Positions 1 through 7,299 of a DNA stretch of 12,797 nt are shown piece after piece; position 1 is the first letter of the stretch; each line of letters starts with the position of its first letter. A program made the position numbers and the translations under genes. Location: the NCBI GenBank assembly GCA_963926275.1, contig CAWUWP010000030.1:1-12797 (forward strand). The letters run 5' to 3'. The DNA is from UBA1858 sp963926275. GTDB lineage: Bacteria > Pseudomonadota > Gammaproteobacteria > UBA4575. Under the pieces are notes generated by a model, which was given only the letters and a program-made list of their open reading frames with translations, did not search any database and was not told where the DNA came from.

Positions 1-1107
1 GTTTATGCCACCGGCATATTCTCTTTAACTAAAACCAAGAAACCTGTAATAGACCCCAAAAAATTACTTAAGGTTCAACATAAGATTGGCGAACTACAAT
101 CTCGTATTGAGTCATTATTCTCTACCGGCCTTATTAACACCCCAATGGCTGGCATGAAGCTCACTACCGTGTCAGGGAATTTTGTGCATGCCAAACCTAC
201 GGGCGTGGTGGATGGCGTTGATCTTCAATTCCACGGAGAAGTACGTCGAGTGGATACTCATGCCATCCACGATCAGCTTGAGCATGGGAATATTGTGTTA
301 CTTTCCTCACTAGGTTATTCACCCAGTGGTGAATGTTTTTATCTGGATGAATATGATGTTGCTACCACGGTTGCGGCTAGCATTCCTTCTGAAAAACTTA
401 TCTTTTTAATGGATGAGAAAACTTTACAAAACAGCCGCAAGCAACGCATTAAGTTCCTCACTCTCAAAGCTGCTCAAGATTTACTATCGCGCCGCAAGGC
501 TTTAAGCAAAACCCTAAAGCAACATATCGAGTTTGCTATTAATGCTTGTCTAAACCGAGTGCAACGAGTGCATTTGCTTAGCACTAATGTTCCTGGCGCT
601 TTGCTACAAGAACTCTATAGCCATGATGGTGCTGGCACGCTCATTACCGCCGAACACTATAATGATATTCGACCAGCCACTGTTGATGATGTTGGCGGAA
701 TTATTTCGCTAATCAATCCTCTTGAAGAACAGGAAATATTGGTCCACCGTACTCGCGAGCAAATTGAATTAGAGATTCATAATTATGATGTCATCGAGCG
801 CGATGGATTTGTAATTGCTTGTGGCGCACTGCATCTGTTGAAACATAAAAAAATTGGTGAAATAGCATGCTTAGCAGTGCATCCTGACTTTCAGAATGAA
901 GGTCATGGCAATCGTTTGCTCAAACACATTGAACAGAAAGCCTGTTCATTCGAGCTTAATTCTGTTTTTGTGCTAACAACTAAAGCATTACATTGGTTTC
1001 ACGAAAATGGATACCGCAAATCCAGCATACAAGAATTACCCATCACCAAACAGATAACCTTTAATTATCAGAGGAATTCACGAGTCTATTTAAAATCTTT
1101 TAAATAA
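1..1107 (+). CDS. argA: Amino-acid N-acetyltransferase (N-acetylglutamate synthase), 5' end missing
   Basis: Cytoplasmic enzyme that acetylates glutamate with acetyl-CoA, the first step of arginine biosynthesis. The frame is open from base 1, so the gene starts outside the window; the ATG at 145 is internal. The visible 368 residues lack roughly the first 75-80 of the about 440 usual for the family. Residues 1 to about 215 are the C-terminal part of the amino-acid-kinase-like domain (SGNF at 58-61, DGVD near 71, GALLQELYSHDG at 199-210), which in this family binds arginine for feedback inhibition. From about residue 223 follows a GNAT domain with IRPAT and the acetyl-CoA loop QNEGHG (298-303); it ends in the typical NYQR sequence. 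The kinase-like domain is somewhat shorter than in E. coli between EKLIF and KTLKQ. Identity is firm; only the missing start is uncertain. Confidence 0.95.
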   Translation, partial: VYATGIFSLTKTKKPVIDPKKLLKVQHKIGELQSRIESLFSTGLINTPMAGMKLTTVSGNFVHAKPTGVVDGVDLQFHGEVRRVDTHAIHDQLEHGNIVLLSSLGYSPSGECFYLDEYDVATTVAASIPSEKLIFLMDEKTLQNSRKQRIKFLTLKAAQDLLSRRKALSKTLKQHIEFAINACLNRVQRVHLLSTNVPGALLQELYSHDGAGTLITAEHYNDIRPATVDDVGGIISLINPLEEQEILVHRTREQIELEIHNYDVIERDGFVIACGALHLLKHKKIGEIACLAVHPDFQNEGHGNRLLKHIEQKACSFELNSVFVLTTKALHWFHENGYRKSSIQELPITKQITFNYQRNSRVYLKSFK

Positions 1108-1166
1108 TGACTTGCCGCCGTGGTTCTACATTAAAAAATATTAACGTGAAGACAAAGATTAGTTAA

Positions 1167-1197
1167 CTTGCATGTGTTCATTATTAATCCATGCAAG
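1167..1197. repeat. Perfect 8-bp inverted repeat (CTTGCATG / CATGCAAG)
   Basis: CTTGCATG at 1167-1174 is matched by CATGCAAG at 1190-1197 across a 15-base AT-rich spacer, in the gap between argA and the EF-hand gene. There is no run of T after it on the plus strand, so it is a poor intrinsic terminator. The arms are symmetric and lie 54 bases before the downstream ATG, so a protein-binding site is as plausible as a transcript hairpin. Function is inferred, not shown. Confidence 0.45.
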
Positions 1198-1251
1198 ATA
1201 TTAATTACTTGACAGGTCTATTTTATACACCCTGTAACTTTGGAGATTCTA

Positions 1252-1461
1252 ATGAAAAAAATTCTAGCATTAGACTTTAAAGACGGATTATTTTGGGGCT
1301 CTAATTTAAACCGAAATGAGCAATTAGACATTAAAGAAGCTAAAAATGTCTACAACTTAAGTTATCCCAAAGTATTTGCTAAATACGATACAAGTGGTGA
1401 AGGAGTAATTACAAAATTCGAATTCTACGATTACCTTAACACCCGTAGTCGCAACGAATAA
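1252..1461 (+). CDS. Small protein with two EF-hand-like calcium-binding loops
   Basis: A 69-residue soluble protein with no signal peptide or membrane segment. I chose the ATG at 1252 over the in-frame TTG at 1240 because GGAG (1242-1245) sits six bases before it. Residues 46-57 (DTSGEGVITKFE) match the 12-residue EF-hand loop: D at position 1, S at 3, E at 5, G at 6, I at 8, E at 12. Residues 18-29 (NLNRNEQLDIKE) fit the same pattern more loosely, with N at 1, 3 and 5, L at 8 and E at 12, but with E in place of the central G. The loops are 28 residues apart, as expected for a paired EF-hand. A calcium-sensing or buffering role is an inference; no partner is visible. The gene stands alone and ends two bases from the convergent aldehyde dehydrogenase gene. 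Confidence 0.7.
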   Translation: MKKILALDFKDGLFWGSNLNRNEQLDIKEAKNVYNLSYPKVFAKYDTSGEGVITKFEFYDYLNTRSRNE

Positions 1462-1463
1462 TA

Positions 1464-2903
1464 TTATAGGTGTTTAGAGCGAATCACTATTTGCTTGTCT
1501 ATTTGCATATCTTCAAAGGTGTAGGGTATGCCTCCTACACCTAAACCAGATTGTCGAATGCCTGCGAATGGCATCCAATCAACACGAAAAGCGGTGTGGT
1601 CATTTATCATCACCGTAGCAGCATCTAATCGCCGACTACAATGAAGACCAAAATCTAAATTCTGCGTTAATACTGATGCTTGAAACGCATAAGGCAAACT
1701 ATTTGCTTGCGTAATCGCCTGATTCACATCGTCATATCCATACACACATACAGCCGGCCCAAAAATTTCTTGAGTACTAATTTGAGAGCTAGAGGATGGC
1801 TCCAATAATACGGTGCATTCATAGCTTGTCTCTGACAAAGCATTGCCACCGCACACTTTAGTGGCTCCTTCATCTATTGCCGCATCTACCCAAGATTTAA
1901 CGCGATCAACTTCATGCGTTTTAATTAGTGGGCCCACTTCTGTGGACTCTAATGTTGGGTCTCCGATTTTCATTTCACATGCAAAGCTAGCTAAACGCTC
2001 AGCCACTTCATGGGCCATCGAACGTGGCGCAAATACTCTTTGCACCGACACACAGACTTGACCTGCATGGTAAAATCCGCCTTTGGCAATCAGTGGCAAA
2101 GTGTCGTCAAGATCAGCTGTTGAATCAATTATCACTGGAGCCACACCCCCATGTTCCAACGCACAACGAGCTCCCGCGGCCAACTTTGAACGTAACATCC
2201 AGCCAACTCTTCCACTACCAATAAACGAAAAGAACCCTACACGCTCATCTGTTACCAATTTTTCTGCGACAGAATGATCGCTCACTGCACATGCTTGGCA
2301 GTACTCTTCAGGCAAACCTGCCTCTCGCAATATTTGTACGAAACGAAAACACGACAACGGTGTATCTTCAGCAGGTTTCACAATGACAGGACAACCCGCA
2401 GCAATCGCAGGCCCGACTTGATGCACAATTAAATTCAGCGGGTGATTGAAAGCACTGACAGCGACAACCACACCTATGGGTTCTTTGTGTGTAAATGCTA
2501 AACGATTTTGTGATGAGGCATTTAACCCCATTGGAATTTCACGTCCGCTTTCTGTGCGCAAAACTTCTACACAGTTTTTCACACCATCGATTGCACGTGT
2601 CACTTCAATACGCGAATCTAATAATGGTTTTCCACCTTCTCGAGCTGCTTCAAGTGCTAGATATTCAGCTTGCTGCTGCATCAATTCAGCGGTTTTTTCT
2701 AATATGTCAATGCGCTTAGGAATCGGCAACCAACGATCGCGATCACGAAAAATTTGATAGGCAGTATTTAAAGCCCTATCAACATCAGCGGCAGATGCGA
2801 CTGGGACTTCTGCTATGGGTGTTAAGTCCCAGGGTGCGACAACTGTTAGTTTATCGCCCGTACTAATGGCACCAGGAATCATTACTTCAAACTCTTCACT
2901 CAT
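1464..2903 (-). CDS. NAD(P)-dependent aldehyde dehydrogenase
   Basis: A 479-residue, full-length member of the aldehyde dehydrogenase superfamily, oxidising an aldehyde to the acid. Key residues are in place: Asn153 in SAFNHPLN (oxyanion hole), Lys176 in VIVKPAE (cofactor), Glu250 in LEHGG (general base), Cys284 in GQVCVSVQR (nucleophile) and Glu379 in EIFGP. The general-base motif reads EHGG rather than the common ELGG. The cofactor and active-site segments recall phosphonoacetaldehyde, lactaldehyde and semialdehyde dehydrogenases, but I cannot assign the substrate. The ATG at 2903 is preceded by an AAGAAG ribosome-binding site and lies 12 bases after the stop of the acetolactate synthase gene, so the two are probably one operon. 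The natural guess is oxidation of an aldehyde made or shared by the synthase. Confidence 0.9.
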   Translation of the reverse strand: MSEEFEVMIPGAISTGDKLTVVAPWDLTPIAEVPVASAADVDRALNTAYQIFRDRDRWLPIPKRIDILEKTAELMQQQAEYLALEAAREGGKPLLDSRIEVTRAIDGVKNCVEVLRTESGREIPMGLNASSQNRLAFTHKEPIGVVVAVSAFNHPLNLIVHQVGPAIAAGCPVIVKPAEDTPLSCFRFVQILREAGLPEEYCQACAVSDHSVAEKLVTDERVGFFSFIGSGRVGWMLRSKLAAGARCALEHGGVAPVIIDSTADLDDTLPLIAKGGFYHAGQVCVSVQRVFAPRSMAHEVAERLASFACEMKIGDPTLESTEVGPLIKTHEVDRVKSWVDAAIDEGATKVCGGNALSETSYECTVLLEPSSSSQISTQEIFGPAVCVYGYDDVNQAITQANSLPYAFQASVLTQNLDFGLHCSRRLDAATVMINDHTAFRVDWMPFAGIRQSGLGVGGIPYTFEDMQIDKQIVIRSKHL

Positions 2904-2915
2904 AATTATTCTTCT

Positions 2916-3953
2916 TTATTCAGGAGCTACACCAGTAACTAAACGACTTAGCTCTTCAGTCAGCTTCATGTTTTCATCATAATCAACCGGACAGTCAATA
3001 ATCACCACGGTATCATCAGCTATCGCCTGCTTAAGTGTAGGAATAAGCTCTTCAGTACTATTGATTCGGTAACCTTTCGCACCAAAACTTTCCGCATACT
3101 TTACAAAATCAGGATTAGTAAATTCGATATGACTAGGTCGGCCTAACTTGCGTAATTGATGCCACTTAATTAATCCATATGCGCTATCACTCCAAATCAA
3201 AATAACAATAGCAATTTTATATCGCAATGCTGTTTCAATTTCTTGTGAATTCATCAGAAACCCAGCATCACCTGTGACTGTTAATGCGGTTGCATCTGGA
3301 TTTACCATTTTGGCTGCAATTGCACCAGGCACACCAATCCCCATCGATGCAAAACCATTTGAGATAATACATGTATTAGGCTTCTCTGCTTGGTGCATGC
3401 GGGCCATCCACATTTTATGCGCACCCACATCTGAAACCACAACATCTTCAGGATTCAATACCTTACGTAAGTCACAAACGATTTTCTGGGGCTTAACTGG
3501 AAAGCCAGTGTCATTGGCATATTCATTCAACTCCCCCATAATAGTCTCACGCAATTCAGTATTAAAATCCCCCTTATACGGTTTTGCTATTTCAGCAATC
3601 CCATCCAAGCCAGTTTTAATGTCACCAATCACGCCCACTTCAAGAATGTAATGTTCATCAACTTCTGCTGGACTCATATCAATATGTATAATCTTCTTAT
3701 CTTTATACTTATGCCAAATATGCGGATGGAATTCGACCATATCAAAACCAACACAAATAATAACATCTGACTTTTCAAAACCACACGCCACATAATCTTT
3801 AGCCTGCATTCCTACAGTACCTAAAGATAAATCATGCGAAGAAGGTATTACGCCCTTCGCCATAAAAGTAGTGGCCACCGCTATGTTTAACTTTTCAGAG
3901 AATTTCACCAGTTGATCTGAGGCACCACTTCGAATAACACCATTACCCGCCAT
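2916..3953 (-). CDS. Acetolactate synthase, central and ThDP-binding (PP) domain fragment
   Basis: A 345-residue open frame that begins with an ATG overlapping the upstream stop (ATG at 3953-3951, TAA at 3945-3943). It carries the central domain from its first strand (MAGNGVIRSG) and the C-terminal PP domain with ISNGFASMGIG (197-207), GDAG (228-231) and SDSAYG (255-260), which bind Mg-ThDP pyrophosphate. The two codons before this ATG (ATT ATT) still read as family sequence, which argues that the ATG is not the ancestral start but an internal Met. No Shine-Dalgarno sequence precedes it, so expression alone would depend on reinitiation after the upstream stop. Confidence 0.7.
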   Translation of the reverse strand: MAGNGVIRSGASDQLVKFSEKLNIAVATTFMAKGVIPSSHDLSLGTVGMQAKDYVACGFEKSDVIICVGFDMVEFHPHIWHKYKDKKIIHIDMSPAEVDEHYILEVGVIGDIKTGLDGIAEIAKPYKGDFNTELRETIMGELNEYANDTGFPVKPQKIVCDLRKVLNPEDVVVSDVGAHKMWMARMHQAEKPNTCIISNGFASMGIGVPGAIAAKMVNPDATALTVTGDAGFLMNSQEIETALRYKIAIVILIWSDSAYGLIKWHQLRKLGRPSHIEFTNPDFVKYAESFGAKGYRINSTEELIPTLKQAIADDTVVIIDCPVDYDENMKLTEELSRLVTGVAPE

Positions 3954-4560
3954 AATAATTGGGTTTAGATTGACTGATGACTTCAGCGGCTTGCTTGATT
4001 TTGTCTAGCGGAGGAACAGGATGCGATGGCGCCTGAACTTTCAGAGGCTGTTTATCCATTGTCATCTGTGAACCAGCAATATTCTCAGGGAAATCTATGA
4101 AACTACCCCCTGGTTTTTCCATCTGCGCACCTTTAAATGCTTTTCTGACAATTTCAGGAATGATTTGTGATGCACGAATTTGAGTACTGTATTTAGAAAT
4201 TGGCTCAAACATATTGACCAAGTCTAGTACCTGATGACTCTCTTTGTGCATGCGTGTGGTCGCACCTTGCCCAGCAATAGCAACGATTGGCGCACGGTCC
4301 ATATTTGCGTCAGCAAAACCTGTGATCAGATTTGTTGCCCCGGGACCAAGCGTAGCTAAACACACGCCAGCTTTACCTGTTAACCGGCCGTATACATCGG
4401 CCATAAAAGCAGCACCTTGTTCATGCCGAGTAGTGATAAACTTAATCTTACTGTCTAGCAGAGCATCCATAACATCTAAATTTTCCTCTCCAGGGATTCC
4501 AAAAATATATTCGACCCCTTCATTTTCAAGACATTTAATAAATAACTCGGATGCTTTCAT
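3943..4560 (-). CDS. Acetolactate synthase, N-terminal (PYR domain) fragment
   Basis: A 205-residue open frame carrying the whole pyrimidine-binding domain of the synthase: IPGEENLDVMDAL at 22-34, the catalytic Glu47 in TRHEQGAAFMADVYGRLTG, the LGPGATNL loop at 71-78 and SFIDFPENI at 153-161. The last five codons (NYYGG, then TAA) do not resemble the family and come from the wrong frame after the CCC-A site. On its own the piece lacks the ThDP pyrophosphate-binding domain and cannot be active; it would need the downstream piece either fused by frameshifting or as a partner subunit. Confidence 0.7.
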   Translation of the reverse strand: MKASELFIKCLENEGVEYIFGIPGEENLDVMDALLDSKIKFITTRHEQGAAFMADVYGRLTGKAGVCLATLGPGATNLITGFADANMDRAPIVAIAGQGATTRMHKESHQVLDLVNMFEPISKYSTQIRASQIIPEIVRKAFKGAQMEKPGGSFIDFPENIAGSQMTMDKQPLKVQAPSHPVPPLDKIKQAAEVISQSKPNYYGG

Positions 4561-4572
4561 GTGTTTCTCCAC

Positions 4573-4742
4573 AGGTAGGAATTTAAGGCAACTTGATCAC
4601 AAAACTGACTTATAATTGATTCGCTCTAGTTATTGGCATATTTGTGAATTAGTTAACTGAATAGTCTCATAATTCACTAAAATATAAACCTTTCTCTAAA
4701 CCAAACAACATTAGCGTTTATAACCTCACTAACCTGACTCAT
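4573..4742. promoter_or_regulatory. Divergent intergenic region between alsS and amgK
   Basis: 170 bases without a gene, from which alsS-ALDH (minus) and amgK-murU (plus) are transcribed away from each other, so promoters for both must lie here or inside the genes. AT-rich -10-like hexamers are present (TATAAA at 4683-4688 on plus; TATAAG on minus near 4610-4615), but neither has a convincing -35 partner at the right distance. TTGATCACAA (4598-4607) contains a TGTGA half on the minus strand, too little to call a CRP site. Confidence 0.35.
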
Positions 4743-5711
4743 ATGACCAGCAAACGCACCCAAACCTTACATGACTGGCTCAACTCCTTATTTGATATTG
4801 TTGATAATTCTTTTGTATCCATTTCTGGCGACGCAAGCTTCAGGCGTTATTTTAGATTTGTTGCCAAAAATGAAATGGGCGTGGAGCGACTTCCATTAAT
4901 TGCGGTTGATGCACCCCCCGAAAAGGAAGACAGTCAACGATTTATTGATATAGCCTTACTACTAGCAGACAACAATTTACCAGCACCTAAAATCTTTATC
5001 GCTTCAGATGACGGTTTTTATGTACAACAAGATTTTGGCGATCAGCTATTACTCGACTCTCTCGCTGACAATACTGCAGATCATTTTTATGATATTGCAA
5101 TGAATCATATTGTCGCTATGCAACAACTCGCTGCTTCTAATTTCCCCGCATATAATAGCCAGCTGCTACAAACAGAGATGGGTCTATTCACTGATTGGTA
5201 TTTAGGCAAGCATCTCAATGCCACGCTCAGCGACAATGATCAAAATATTCTGACATCCACCTATCAAACATTAGAAATAAGTGCCTTGGAGCAACCACAA
5301 GTATTTGTGCATCGTGATTATCATTCTAGAAATCTGATGGTTTTGGACGATGACAAGCTAGCTATCATTGATTTTCAAGATGCCGTACTTGGTCCAGTCA
5401 CCTATGACTTAGTTTCTCTACTCAGAGACTGCTACATTGATTGGCCACAACAAAAAATAGACGAATGGGTAGATCAGTTTATCAATAAGCTTCCCAATCG
5501 TTACGATAAATCACAATTTATTCGCTGGTTTGATTTAATGGGAATGCAGAGACATTTAAAAGCCATTGGTATTTTTTCTCGTCTCAATTATCGAGACAAC
5601 AAATCTTCATATATGGATGATATTCCGCGCACTATGAATTATATACTCTCGATCAGTGAAAAATATGATGACCTGAAACCATTTCATAGCTTTGTTAGTC
5701 AATTGATATGA
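4743..5711 (+). CDS. amgK: N-acetylmuramate/N-acetylglucosamine anomeric kinase
   Basis: A 322-residue cytoplasmic kinase of the aminoglycoside-phosphotransferase fold. In this family AmgK phosphorylates the anomeric carbon of MurNAc (and GlcNAc) recovered from cell-wall turnover. Motifs: SGDASFRRYFR (28-38, nucleotide-binding N lobe), catalytic HRDYHSRN (190-197, Asp192) and the metal-binding IDFQDA (209-214, Asp210). The N-terminal ASFRRYFR signature separates AmgK from antibiotic-modifying APH enzymes. It overlaps murU by four bases (ATGA), so the two steps are translationally coupled. The ATG at 4743 lacks a clear Shine-Dalgarno sequence, but it gives the usual N terminus and nothing better lies upstream. 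In Pseudomonas this bypass makes UDP-MurNAc without MurA and so gives intrinsic fosfomycin tolerance; that is family knowledge. Confidence 0.93.
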   Translation: MTSKRTQTLHDWLNSLFDIVDNSFVSISGDASFRRYFRFVAKNEMGVERLPLIAVDAPPEKEDSQRFIDIALLLADNNLPAPKIFIASDDGFYVQQDFGDQLLLDSLADNTADHFYDIAMNHIVAMQQLAASNFPAYNSQLLQTEMGLFTDWYLGKHLNATLSDNDQNILTSTYQTLEISALEQPQVFVHRDYHSRNLMVLDDDKLAIIDFQDAVLGPVTYDLVSLLRDCYIDWPQQKIDEWVDQFINKLPNRYDKSQFIRWFDLMGMQRHLKAIGIFSRLNYRDNKSSYMDDIPRTMNYILSISEKYDDLKPFHSFVSQLI

Positions 5712-6373
5712 AAGCCATGATCCTCGCTGCAGGACGTGGCAGCCGCTTACGGCCACTCACCGATGAGCTACCCAAACCACTAATAAGAGTGGGTAAAAAA
5801 AAGTTAATTGAACACCATATAGAAAAACTAGCCAGCGCAGGCTTTGATTCTATCGTGATTAATACTGCTTATCTTGGCAATCAAATACGCGAGTACATTG
5901 GCAATGGCACTAAATATAATATTCCAATCAACTACTCGAATGAAGGTGAGCAAGCCTTAGAGACTGGTGGTGGAATTTCTAATGCGCTACCCTTATTAGG
6001 TGACGAGCCTTTCTTATTGATTAGTGCTGACATTTATTGTGAAATTCCATTTATTCAAGAATTCAGTTTTAATGATACTCAAATGCATTTGTTCCTAGTT
6101 GAAAACCCAGCACATAATGCTAATGGCGACTTCTCAAGCACTGAAATGAATTTGAAAACACATGCTAGTCAACGTTTCACCTATAGTGGCGTTGCTTATG
6201 TTGATCCTAAATTATTCATTCATGAAAAAAGATCATTCCCGCTAATAGATACAATTCGTCACTGTATTAATGATCATTGCATTAGCGCAGAATTATTCAT
6301 TGGTGGATGGTTTGATGTAGGCACTGCTAGCCGTTTACATGAAGCTAACAAATATTCACTGGGGATTAGTTAA
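5708..6373 (+). CDS. murU: N-acetylmuramate alpha-1-phosphate uridylyltransferase
   Basis: A 221-residue nucleotidyltransferase, the usual length for MurU. It joins UMP from UTP to MurNAc-1-phosphate made by AmgK, giving UDP-MurNAc for peptidoglycan synthesis. The sequence shows the nucleotide-binding signature AAGRGSRLRPLT with LPKPL (7-25), the sugar-contact segment ETGGGI (85-90), a metal-binding Asp108 in SADIYCE, and GGWFDVGT (199-206) near the C terminus. Most relatives I know carry N-G/S-D-[IV]-[WY]-[CT]-D at the Asp108 region; here the final Asp is Glu112. The start overlaps the amgK stop as ATGA. The stop at 6371-6373 overlaps the convergent lipA end by eight bases and lies in an inverted repeat. 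Confidence 0.92.
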   Translation: MKAMILAAGRGSRLRPLTDELPKPLIRVGKKKLIEHHIEKLASAGFDSIVINTAYLGNQIREYIGNGTKYNIPINYSNEGEQALETGGGISNALPLLGDEPFLLISADIYCEIPFIQEFSFNDTQMHLFLVENPAHNANGDFSSTEMNLKTHASQRFTYSGVAYVDPKLFIHEKRSFPLIDTIRHCINDHCISAELFIGGWFDVGTASRLHEANKYSLGIS

Positions 6374-6379
6374 TCCCAG
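6359..6379. terminator. Inverted repeat spanning the convergent murU and lipA stop codons
   Basis: GGGATTA (6362-6368) and TAATCCC (6371-6377) are perfect complements, extended by CT/AG after a one-base bulge. The repeat contains both stop codons: lipA's at 6366-6368 (minus) and murU's at 6371-6373 (plus). A hairpin here could slow or end transcription from both sides, but neither side has the run of T expected of an intrinsic terminator, so terminator is a tentative label. Confidence 0.4.
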
Positions 6380-7298
6380 CTGCTTGCTGATCTGCATGAT
6401 AAGAAGATCGCACCATGGGACCACTTGCTACATTTGAAAATCCCATTTTCAAGGCATCATCCCTCAACTGATCAAACTCTTGTGGGGTCACATAACGAAT
6501 CACTGGCAAGTGATGTTTGGATGGTTGCAAGTACTGACCAAGAGTCAACATATCACAATCATGCGCACGCAAATCCTTCATGACTTCTCGCACCTCATCT
6601 AACTCTTCACCCAAGCCAAGCATAATTCCAGATTTCGTCGGTACATTAGGATTAGCTTGTTTGAATTGCTGAATAAGCTTTAACGACCATTGATAGTCTG
6701 CACCTGGACGTGCTTGTTTATAAAGTCGTGGCACCGTCTCTAAATTATGATTAAACACATCTGGCAATTCGAGCTGTAATGCACTCAATGCTTTTTCCAT
6801 GCGTCCACGAAAGTCAGGCACTAATACTTCAATTTCTATCGATGGATTAAGTAAACGTACTTGCTTAATGCATTGCTGGAAATGACTAGCGCCACCATCT
6901 TTCAGGTCATCACGATCCACTGATGTAATCACAACATATTTCAACTTCATCAGTTGAATGGTCTTTGCTAATTGATCAGGCTCATTAACATCGGGCGCTA
7001 GTGGACGCCCATGAGCGACATCACAGAAAGGACAGCGACGCGTACACAAGTCACCAAGAATCATAAAGGTCGCTGTGCCATTAGCGTAACACTCATTAAG
7101 ATTTGGACATGATGCTTCCTCGCATACTGTAAACAGCCCATTATCTTTGATAATTTTCTTTAACTCAGTGACTTTTTGTGAGTTCGTAACTTTTATTCGA
7201 ATCCACTCTGGCTTGCGCAACGCCTTTTCTGTTGGAATAATTTTTATCGGTATACGAGAAACTTTATCTTCGCCACGTTGTTTATTAGTTACGCTCAT
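6366..7298 (-). CDS. lipA: Lipoyl synthase (radical SAM)
   Basis: A 310-residue enzyme that inserts two sulfurs into protein-bound octanoyl groups, making the lipoyl cofactor of pyruvate and 2-oxoglutarate dehydrogenases and the glycine cleavage system. Both iron-sulfur sites are visible: the auxiliary cluster C59-x4-C64-x5-C70 (CEEASCPNLNEC) and the radical SAM cluster C85-x3-C89-x2-C92 (CTRRCPFC). RSSYHA at 297-302 provides the conserved serine ligand of the auxiliary cluster. The length is standard. The ATG at 7298 follows the lipB stop by one base, so lipB and lipA are co-translated; this is the usual order, lipB supplying the octanoylated substrate. It is the last gene of the long minus-strand operon. 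Confidence 0.97.
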   Translation of the reverse strand: MSVTNKQRGEDKVSRIPIKIIPTEKALRKPEWIRIKVTNSQKVTELKKIIKDNGLFTVCEEASCPNLNECYANGTATFMILGDLCTRRCPFCDVAHGRPLAPDVNEPDQLAKTIQLMKLKYVVITSVDRDDLKDGGASHFQQCIKQVRLLNPSIEIEVLVPDFRGRMEKALSALQLELPDVFNHNLETVPRLYKQARPGADYQWSLKLIQQFKQANPNVPTKSGIMLGLGEELDEVREVMKDLRAHDCDMLTLGQYLQPSKHHLPVIRYVTPQEFDQLRDDALKMGFSNVASGPMVRSSYHADQQAAGIN

Positions 7299-7299
7299 A

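Larger units (their letters stand above)
2916..4560 (-). pseudogene. alsS: AlsS-type acetolactate synthase (ThDP-dependent), interrupted by a +1 frameshift
   Basis: Read through the break, this is one ThDP enzyme of about 547 residues, close to the roughly 550-570 of catabolic acetolactate synthases, which join two pyruvates to 2-acetolactate and CO2. Domains in order are PYR (1 to about 170, catalytic Glu47 in RHEQ), the central domain, and the PP domain with GDAG followed 27 residues later by SDSAYG. The stretch FVKYAESFGAKG and the VDYDEN near the end resemble AlsS rather than anabolic IlvB/IlvG, and no regulatory small-subunit gene lies nearby. Start: ATG at 4560 with GGAG six bases upstream, preferred over the GTG at 4572. 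The frame breaks at CCC-A (3963-3960): frame 0 stops at 3943-3945, while the next frame reads IIMAGNGV onward. It could be a true mutation, a sequence error, recoding, or a split gene with reinitiation. Confidence 0.8.

Noticed and set aside
1209..1238. TTGACA (1209-1214) with TGTAAC 18 bases later as a promoter for the EF-hand gene
   Set aside because: The -35 box is perfect, but transcription would begin near 1245, inside or after the Shine-Dalgarno sequence, and the -10 box is poor. The alternative TATACA (1224-1229) is only nine bases from TTGACA.
3274..3651. 125-residue plus-strand open frame
   Set aside because: It lies opposite the PP-domain part of the acetolactate synthase, which has clear family motifs; the antisense frame shows no recognisable protein.
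4743..5711. Aminoglycoside-resistance phosphotransferase
   Set aside because: The fold is shared, but the ASFRRYFR signature and the overlap with murU identify AmgK of cell-wall recycling.
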